Source: Beta vulgaris subsp. vulgaris
Lineage: Eukaryota > Streptophyta > Magnoliopsida > Caryophyllales > Amaranthaceae
Length of the DNA: 64,000 nt
NCBI RefSeq assembly: GCF_026745355.1
Contig: NC_079206.1
Span: forward strand, 21,066,399 to 21,130,398
Direction of reading: 5' to 3'
The notes beneath the pieces were generated by a model. The model made no database searches and was not told the origin of the DNA. It worked only from the letters and a program-made list of their open reading frames with translations. Both the position numbers and the translations under genes were made by a program. Of this stretch, positions 57,292-64,000 are shown in pieces; the stretch's first letter is position 1; each line of letters starts with the position of its first letter.

Positions 57292-58833
57292 CTATGGGGG
57301 ATGATTGAAAGGCTGCGCATTTAATGATGTTTGGTGTGCAGATGATAAGTGAAAGGTCATTTCATATGGCTGCTTGTAGTTGTCATTATTTAATAATGAC
57401 AAAGTAGTTGGGACTTGAGAAGGTGTCGGCTCTGGATTGATTGCGGCGTGATCCCCAAAAATTCCATCATTGGAATTCAGATGGACGTCAGAATGCGCAG
57501 AGGTGTTTGAATTTTCTTCCTGAAACATACTAACCTCAGGGGAGGATGGTATTGGATCCACTGGACTTGGTTTTTCTTTTCCAGGTGAGATGATGATTGA
57601 ACTTTTCATGTGGATTTTTGCATGTTGCATGACCCTTTTTTTTTTGACACGAAAATTGAAAATTGCTTCTCCTCAATTTCCATTGAGATTTTACAGCTGA
57701 TCTCAAATAAGCAATCTGTAATGACAAGCATAATCATATTCTCTGTAATGAACTGACATCACTCTGCCAAAGATACTCCTAATGCTAAAGAAATATTCAT
57801 AGCACCATGCAACTAAAGGAGCCCCATAAATTTTTATCCATGTTTCTCTCCAAAGGGAAGTACTTGCATCATTTACATCTCTTATGGTCATAAACCATTG
57901 ATCTAGCCACTTACTTTCAACCATGGCCTTTTTATCTTCCATTGAATCAAAGGTGATAAGGTGTAGAATTCCCCCCATTGGTTTAATTTTCAAACAGTCA
58001 ACTCCTTCCGCAACAATTAGATCTATCAGCATTTTAGAAGATTGAGATGAAGATGCTAATGCGATTACACTTTTCTACATGAAATCCAATTTTTCTTCAC
58101 ATTTTCGACCTTTTATAGCAGCAACAAATTCACTGTCAAGCTAAGATCAATAGGGTCCAGTGAGTTCCTTGTTTTCTTCATTACTTAACGAGTGCTCTTG
58201 CCTCATTATTTTCTGGTTTGAAGGGTTAGGAAAGGAGAGGTTAGGTTTTTGTTGATTCGGGGATTCACGAGGTGCGGGTGGGGTTGGGAATTGGATCTTT
58301 TTGGTGGGTTTTTTTTTTGTTTTGGGGGTGAGGCTACTTCTTTGTATGTTCTCTTGTCTCGAAGGGAGTTGTTGGGTTGAGATTGGGGTCTTTATGAGGT
58401 TAGAGGAGTTTTTTTTTTTTTTTTGGGGGGGGGGGGGGGGGGGAGGAGTGCTGGTTTGAGTTGGGGTAGTGTATGATTTTTTGTCATATTTTGCAGGGAA
58501 GACCGTGATGCGGTTTCCTTTGATTATCCTGTTGTGCTCATCCCTCATGGCAGTGAGTAAAGATTGAGGGAACTGGTACTAAACAAAAGCAAACTTGTGG
58601 TTTGTTTTGGGTCTTATTGCAGGGATGTCGATGTTATCTATGGATCCATGGATTCGCAAAATTCTGGCAATTTCTATGCTGGTGATGGGAAAAGGGAGGT
58701 GGTTGACTAAAATGGTTCGGGAAGCTTTAGGGGGGTTGGAATTTGTTTTCCTTCTTCTCATTATGTTCCATGGATTCTCAGGATTATTTCCAGGGTTTCT
58801 CACAAGGATTCTCTCACTAGGTTTCTCTCTCAT
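57292..58833 (-). pseudogene. LINE ORF1: RRM and DUF4283-like RNA-binding protein
   Basis: The ATG at 58833 (MREKPSERILVRNPG) leads to an RRM: TILVNHLPFPITSIEIARIL (RNP2-like) and HKFAFV (RNP1-like) at about 58720-58580, finishing in another frame (NRIIKGNRITVFPA). A basic, Pro/Gln-rich linker follows, containing 16 A and 19 C on the coding strand (58409-58443). A DUF4283-like block at 58030-57710 (ITFDSMEDKKAMVESKWL, then WRETWIKIYGAP) comes next, then a Ser/Pro-rich tail. The product would coat LINE RNA. Frameshifts near 58575, 58090 and 57720 disable it. The exact stop is unclear. Confidence 0.72.
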
Positions 58834-58886
58834 CTTAGTGTTCTGATACCATTGCTTAGGTTCCTATGAAGATTAACATTTGTCTC

Positions 58887-59388
58887 TCTTATGGGAGATA
58901 GGAAGCAATATTATTGAACACAACAGTTCTTAGTTGTTTTTTGATAAATATACCTTGTATCCTCAACATCTTTCAAATTCTCTCAACACTCTTTAATACT
59001 TTTATGATCGTCTCAACATTACCTTCCATTTATTAATACTTTTATGCTCTTTAGTTAGTTTAAAAAGGAAAGAATTCAGTTAACCGTTAAAGTCAAATTC
59101 TTATTACATTATACATTTACACTTTATACTAGAAAAAAATAGCTATTGATGAACAAAAATATATATCTTACTAACATAATATTAATTGATTATGATACAA
59201 AACCAAATGTATATTGTTGAGATTTAAAAAAAACCTAAGGGTTTTTAATATATACAAGAAATGGAATAATCCTATGTACTTTTCCAAATGCCTAAATAAG
59301 AACTATTGAGAATCATTTGTTGTTCTATACAATCTTTGATGGTATATTCAGCAAAAACAATATTGTTATACGAAATGTACTTCAGTCG
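58887..59388. other. Gene-free AT-rich DNA
   Basis: Ordinary AT-rich sequence. A CTCTCAACA word recurs around 58980-59025. No gene or clear element is seen. Confidence 0.5.
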
Positions 59389-59633
59389 TTTCAATATAAA
59401 TGACACAGTTTGACACATGCAATATTCACACAATCTGCTTTGACCATGCTTTGTGACTTTTACGTTAAATAAAACACAGTTATGAGGAATTTTGTTAGAT
59501 TCATCTCGATTATTTACTTTTAGAATATCAAAATTTTATGATTTTTACATGTAGGGATTAGAGATCTTGATTGTAAAAGTTAAGCATTGACAAGCGTGCC
59601 CGAAAAAAGTGTGTCAAGTATTTTTGAAAGAGA
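59389..59633. mobile_element. Degenerate Stowaway-like MITE
   Basis: The left part AGTCGTTTCAATATAAATGA followed by CACAGTTTGACAC is mirrored by GTGTGTCAAGTATTTTTGAAA at the right. The ends and the TA duplication are decayed, so the limits are approximate. Another terminus-like fragment (CTTCGGCCGTTCTGAAATAA) lies at 59742-59762. Confidence 0.5.
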
Positions 59634-59955
59634 TGATGTAAATGCTAAGGGGTACCCCCAGGGAGCTAGATAAGGAACCTATATTTATATATAACTCAAT
59701 ATACTAATAGTATTAAATTAGGCAAAACTCATACTTCGGCCGTTCTGAAATAAGTGAAGTATTGAAATACTGAGAAGAGTGTGTCTTCAATAATAAATGT
59801 TTCTCTTAAAAAAACAATTATAGGTGTTACCTAAAATTTTACCCCAAATATTGTCAAAGGGAGTTTTAATTCCCTCTACACGCCAAAGCTGGAATTGATT
59901 TCCTCCATACCGTCCACTTAAGACATCACGTCAATTTTTTTCGGCATAGCAAGCC

Positions 59956-60252
59956 TCGACTAGAGCTCATCATTATGGCCTGACTCGGCCCGTTTTTTGG
60001 CCGGGTTTTGGGGATAATTTTTTGTCCCGCAGTCGGTCCCGGCCTGACCTGAATTTTTTTTTGCTTTGGACAAACCAAAAATGACTTTTTAGTCTATTTT
60101 TTTTGGCCCGACCCGATTTTGGCCCGAAAAACCCGCTCAATTTTCCCCGAAATAGCAGGCGGTGGGCACAAAATTTTGGCCCGTCCCGACTAATGGGCAA
60201 TTTTTTTAGGCGCGGCCCGGCCGGAACCCAGTTCGGCCCATGATCACCTCTA
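59956..60252. mobile_element. hAT-like non-autonomous element, GGCCCG-rich
   Basis: AGCAAGCC flanks it perfectly on both sides (59948-59955, 60253-60260), the 8-bp duplication typical of hAT. The right terminus is ATGATCACCTCTA; the matching left terminus TAGAGCTCATCAT starts at 59961, so five extra bases (TCGAC) lie between the duplication and the left repeat. The interior is rich in GGCCCG and CGGCCC words. No coding sequence; frames across it are compositional. Confidence 0.8.
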
Positions 60253-60260
60253 AGCAAGCC

Positions 60261-60780
60261 GTTATTCAAAGTAGCGGTTAACCAATAAGAAAACCGTTAT
60301 ATAGAGTAGCGGTTAATATGAGGAAACTGTTACATTTTGTATTGGTTATCTGCTGCTGCCCAGTTTTGGTGGTCGCATAACCACTATCTAGAGTAGCGAT
60401 TTATTTGAGTAGCCACACCCAAAACTCCTGCTTTCAAGTGCTAGATATATCATCCAAACTCCAATCAGTCAAGACTAAATCACTCAAACTCCAATTTCAT
60501 CCAACACCAAATTTATCCAACCATCAATCACCACACACCAAATTCATGCAACATTAAATTCATCCAAGCTAATGATGTAACGAATAATTTCTTAAGATGA
60601 AGCTGGAGTAAGAAAATGACATAAAATTTCAAATAACATAGTAATCGTCCAAATAATATAGTATAAAATATAAATGTGCAAACTAATTAACTATACAAAC
60701 ATAAAATAAAAATGTTATGCCCCATCTTCTTCTTTTGTGTAGGTATAGATGAACTGAGAGTTGACTCATCAAACTATGCA
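60261..60780. other. Gene-free DNA with short repeats
   Basis: 60262-60410 contains repeated GTAGCGGTTA and AACCGTTAT words (four diverged copies). The rest is AT- and CA-rich with CATCCAA words around 60445-60570. It may include the 3' portion or end of the neighbouring MULE, but I could not identify it. Confidence 0.45.
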
Positions 60781-61453
60781 ATTGCATCAAGCAAAGACGG
60801 AGTGGTGGTCGAACGTCGTCAATAGGTCATTAGACATACTGGAAGAGAAAATAAAGGTGTTGTGATAAATGTATGGGCAGCGGACGTAAAAGATGTAGAA
60901 GTCGATGTATGAACAGCAGAAGTTGACGGATTCCAAGATGTGGTCATGTTCGACTTGGCCATCATCGTCAATACAGAGTGTCTTCATGTCATGCAATGTT
61001 TGCATATATAGCTGGCGCCCATATCTGAAGGCAATAACTCAACATCATCCACTACAAATTAAAAAATGTTGGTTATTGCCTTTTGTTTGGCTAACCAAGC
61101 TCTCTTGGATGTCATTGAAAAATGATACTAGTTCTTCACAACGTCAAATTGGAATAAACTTTAAATGCAAGATAGGTCCTAATGAAATCCTCAATAAGAC
61201 TCACAATGAAATTAGAGGAAATGAGAGGTTGGTCTCTAGATCTTATATCTCTAAAATAATTCCTTGCACACAAACCTTAGTATAATACAATTTTGAATGA
61301 ATACGATCGAGTCATGATTGCACCAACCTCTATGGACACTGCACACTTCCTTTCTTGGACATTCAATGACATACTTTGTGGGTTTTGATCTAACACCTAA
61401 AACATCTGGTTTTTGGTTATTGACCATGCTTCACAAAATTATTTAATTGCTGC

Positions 61454-61893
61454 TAGGGGTGTGCACCGATCCAAGACAGGACCGGAACCGGCTGAACGGG
61501 ATCAGAATCTGCATTTTTCTTGGACCGGTTGAATCAAAATTTATATATTTTTTTTTTAAAAAAAAATCTTTTTTATTTTATTTACATATATTTATAAATT
61601 AGATATATTAAAAATTAATATTTTTAATAACAATAATCTTAAAGTAATAAATAGTAGGTTTTTAAATTTTTAACTTTCTACCTTTTTTAACTTTTTTAAA
61701 CATATAAACTTTTTTTTACTAAAATAATAGAAATTCTGGTCTAACCGGTCCGCATCGAAATTTTTCGGGTTTGGATCGGACCGGGATCGGGAATTTTTGT
61801 GGACCGAGGACCAGACTGGAATCTCTGGTCCGGTTTGGTCCGAATTCCGATCCGGTCCAAATTCTGGTCTGGACTAGTTTGTGCCCACCCCTA
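61454..61893. mobile_element. hAT MITE
   Basis: 440 bp with termini TAGGGGTGTGCACC and, inverted, TAGGGGTGGGCACA. A perfect 8-bp duplication ATTGCTGC lies at 61446-61453 and 61894-61901. Subterminal words of the CCGGTCC/GGACCGG type repeat at both ends; the core is AT-rich. It interrupts the decayed MULE transposase. Confidence 0.93.
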
Positions 61894-62523
61894 ATTGCTG
61901 CAATAATAAGGCGAACTCTTTCCCAATCTCAAATTCAGAAGCCACTGTCAATGAGCTATTTCATTTCCAAGTCATCCATGCATGCATCTATCAACCTTTG
62001 ATCAACTTCGTCAAATCTTGTGAACACCCTCCTTTATTACCTTACCATCTGCTTCTCATGCATCATCATCCTCCTCCCTATCAAAATCCACATGGTCCTC
62101 CTTATTTTCCAAAAAATCCATATCATTTGGATCTAAACTATCCAGGTGGTATGTGGATGGTATTTGGGGAGACGAAAACAAGAGAACTAAACTCATTCAT
62201 GTGCTCATTGACATAATTTGGATCTAACAACATGCTAGTAAATGATTCAAATTGCATATTAGGAGATGATGTCAGTACTTCCATGCTACTCCTACATTCC
62301 ATTGTAGGAACATAACCCACATTACTTTGGAGATTTATGTCCTTAGGGACTTGTTCAATGTACATCTTCATTCTCATGGCTAATTAACGTTTGTGTCACT
62401 AAAAGCCACATAACATTTAGTGACTCGACATCCTCTAGTGCAATTGACATATATTTCTCCGACATTGGATATCTCATAAATAATTTCAAATCCATAAACA
62501 TACAATCACAACGAACTACGTCA

Positions 62524-63116
62524 TAGGGATGGCAATCTAGTCCGAATCTGACCCTAGTTCGCTCCGATCCGAATGAAAAAATCTGAGTCGAGTCCGACAA
62601 AAAAGTAATTCGCATCCGATTTCATTTAAAAAGTCCAACTGCAAGTTGGAGGAGTGTCAGAGTCGGATCCCATAAAATAATCCGACATCCGAATCCGACT
62701 CCGACTCCGACTCCGACTAAGGCAAATAATCCGTTTTTATTTATATTAATGTCTTATATATGTATAATTTGATTCCGACTTTGAGTCAATTGTATTATAT
62801 AAGATCTTTTCATTGAAGAGATGATTGTTAAAAATAGTTGTAATATTTAAATTATTTGTACTATATAAGAGTTCCATATGATTATTTAAAAAAAAGTATT
62901 AGTTAGATTATTTGTATTATCGAAAATTTTTCTATTAAGAAAATAGGGAGAGAAAAAAAAGTCGGAACGGATCATAGTCAGAGTCGGATGTTAGGATTTT
63001 AATTCGGATTGAAGTCAGATTTTCGGAGTCGGAGTGAGATTAAAAATTCGACTTCTTGTAGGGTCGGAGTCAGATAATGCAAAATACGGTCCTAGTCTGA
63101 GCCGTTGACATCTGTA
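62524..63116. mobile_element. hAT MITE
   Basis: 593 bp with left terminus TAGGGATGGCAAT and right terminus, inverted, TACAGATGTCAAC. A perfect 8-bp duplication CTACGTCA lies at 62516-62523 and 63117-63124. The interior has CCGACTCCGACTC repeats (62690-62720) and GGAGTCGGA words. It splits the N-terminal coding block of the MULE transposase. Confidence 0.9.
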
Positions 63117-63330
63117 CTACGTCATACACCCTATTCAGAATATCTGCAAACCCCATACCAGAATTGATGAACAAATTTTTTGTCCTTCCACCTTTATACA
63201 CAATATCAACATCATTTTGAGATAGCTTACCATCCCAATAAAAGGTATAGAGGATATCTTGGTTGTTCCATATTCTACATACAAAAACACAACATTCAAA
63301 TTATTATTGTTATACACATCAAAACAATAT

Positions 63331-64000
63331 CAACTCGCTATTCTACACCTCTACTAGTTGCCTTTGCAACTTTCCTAAAACAACTAAATTTATCAAACAA
63401 TTAACCAAATTAATCAATCAATATCAAGTCAATCCCTCTTAAACCCTTATCTCCATCTTCTTCCTCTCCCTCTCCCCTAAAGTTCACAATCCCTTCAACT
63501 TCATTGCTTCTTGTTCTTATAACGCTATTCAAGTACAAACCCAAAAAAACCAACCCCACAACATCGAGAAGAAGAAAATAAAATCCAAGCAAGTTTCTAT
63601 GATCAAATCCATGAAAATGGACTTTAAAACCCATTTCAAAACCCATGAAATACCATTGTAGCTTCAACAACAAGAAGAACAACAACAACCACCATTAATT
63701 TTGGGAGAATCTAACAAGGAGAGAGAATTAACTTCACCATCATAAAAAAATAGGGGGGAATCAGAAGATGAAGACGGGGAGGAGAGAGAAAGGCATGTAG
63801 GTGGAAGGAGAGAGAGAGAAAAGTGGAGGTTTAGGATGCCATCAATGGAAGATGGTGAGAGGAGAGATGAAGAAGATGAAGAGTAAAGAGAGAAAAAAAA
63901 ACATAACAGCATTAGAACTCCGTCAATAGTAAGGACATTTTGAGTACAAAGTCAAAGTTAAGAGGTATATGAGGAATTCCCCAAATATGAGGGGTAATTT
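63331..64000. other. Probable 5' flank of the decayed MULE
   Basis: No gene is supported. 63400-63900 is A/C- and then purine-rich (GAGAGAGA on the plus strand, TCTCTC on the minus strand), like a plant leader or promoter for the minus-strand MULE. The last 50 bases (AGGTATATGAGGAATTCCCC) resemble the inverted repeat of the MULE at 44611-45703 (GGGGTATATGGTGAATTTGG), so a MULE terminus may lie at or just past the window end. Confidence 0.4.

Larger units (their letters stand above)
52414..58868 (-). mobile_element. L1-type LINE, near full length
   Basis: About 6.45 kb on the minus strand: a short leader (~35 bp), ORF1 with RRM and DUF4283-like parts, ORF2 with endonuclease, RT, zinc-finger-like region and RNase H, then an A tail (T run at 52416-52424 on the plus strand). 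An imperfect ~18-bp target duplication flanks it: AAGATTTAACATTGGTCTC at 52395-52413 and AAGATTAACATTTGTCTC at 58869-58886. RRM-bearing ORF1 L1 elements are known in plants. Numerous frameshifts make it inactive. Confidence 0.87.
60787..63330 (-). pseudogene. Decayed MuDR-like MULE transposase, N-terminal part
   Basis: On the minus strand, 63290-63125 reads LYTFYWDGKLSQNDVD and GGRTKNLFINSGMGFADILN. It continues, after a hAT MITE is spliced out in thought (62524-63116), as VRCDCMFMDLKLFMRYPMSE and ALEDVESLNVMWLL. This is the N-terminal region of plant MuDR-type transposases. Further on, past a second hAT MITE, WSITKNQMF, NPQSMSLNVQ, CAVSIEVGAI and ISSNFIVSLIEDF resemble the Mutator DNA-binding and following region. 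Catalytic DDE blocks were not found. Stops and frameshifts are many. The protein would have moved Mutator-like elements. Confidence 0.62.

Noticed and set aside
63410..63912. Ser/Leu-rich minus-strand frames as a secreted or membrane protein
   Set aside because: The translation follows a TCT/GAA-rich leader-like sequence and has no recognisable domain. It fits a 5' flank of the decayed MULE better.

Overview
This looks like intergenic or heterochromatic DNA from a flowering plant, almost certainly nuclear. Every recognisable protein-coding segment belongs to a plant transposable element: Tat-type and Tekay-type Ty3/Gypsy, SIRE-type Ty1/Copia, CACTA (En/Spm), MULE, Helitron, hAT, Stowaway and PIF/Harbinger-like elements, a tRNA-derived SINE, and an L1 LINE whose ORF1 carries an RRM. 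I see no convincing host gene, rRNA gene or complete tRNA gene. RRM-bearing L1 elements are known from beet and relatives, so a core eudicot such as a Caryophyllales species is possible, but that is a weak inference.

Layout. 1-25262 is one nested stack. A 22-bp minisatellite (about 240-1037 and 24928-25262) was split by a Tat Gypsy element on the minus strand (1043-24922, target duplication AGGGT). The 5' LTR of that element was split by a SIRE-like Copia element, also minus strand (12391-24781, target duplication CAACT). The Copia pol was split by a non-autonomous Helitron (18373-20033, inserted A|T), and the Helitron holds a GC-rich hAT-like element (18988-19548). The Tat element also carries, on the opposite strand, an intron-containing gene with its own TATA box (2065-5228).

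25416-42649 is a truncated plus-strand Tekay-like Gypsy element. Its roughly 3-kb 5' LTR is split by a 9.8-kb CACTA transposon (28294-38057, target duplication ATA). The CACTA carries a decayed TNP2 transposase, a TNPA/Transposase_24-like gene and, downstream, exons of a Ulp1-like (C48) cysteine protease. It also holds two arrays of the same ~160-bp repeat, a long C-rich tract, a long G-rich tract and alternating subterminal repeats. The Gypsy pol is riddled with stops and has lost one catalytic Asp of reverse transcriptase.

42650-52400 is AT-rich filler packed with small elements: a Pack-MULE-like element with a perfect 9-bp target duplication (44611-45703), a MULE-like MITE with a 10-bp duplication (47563-47910), several Stowaway MITEs (one containing a second Stowaway and a PIF/Harbinger-like element), and a minus-strand SINE. 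52414-58868 is an apparently full-length but mutated L1 LINE on the minus strand, with an imperfect target duplication. 59956-64000 holds a decayed MuDR-like MULE transposase on the minus strand with two hAT MITEs inserted (perfect 8-bp duplications), and another hAT-like element beside it.

None of the large elements looks fully functional. All have frameshifts or stops, and many of the stops are C-to-T type changes expected of methylated plant repeats. Boundaries given with target duplications were read directly from the sequence. Family and lineage names come from motif recognition and have not been checked by database search.
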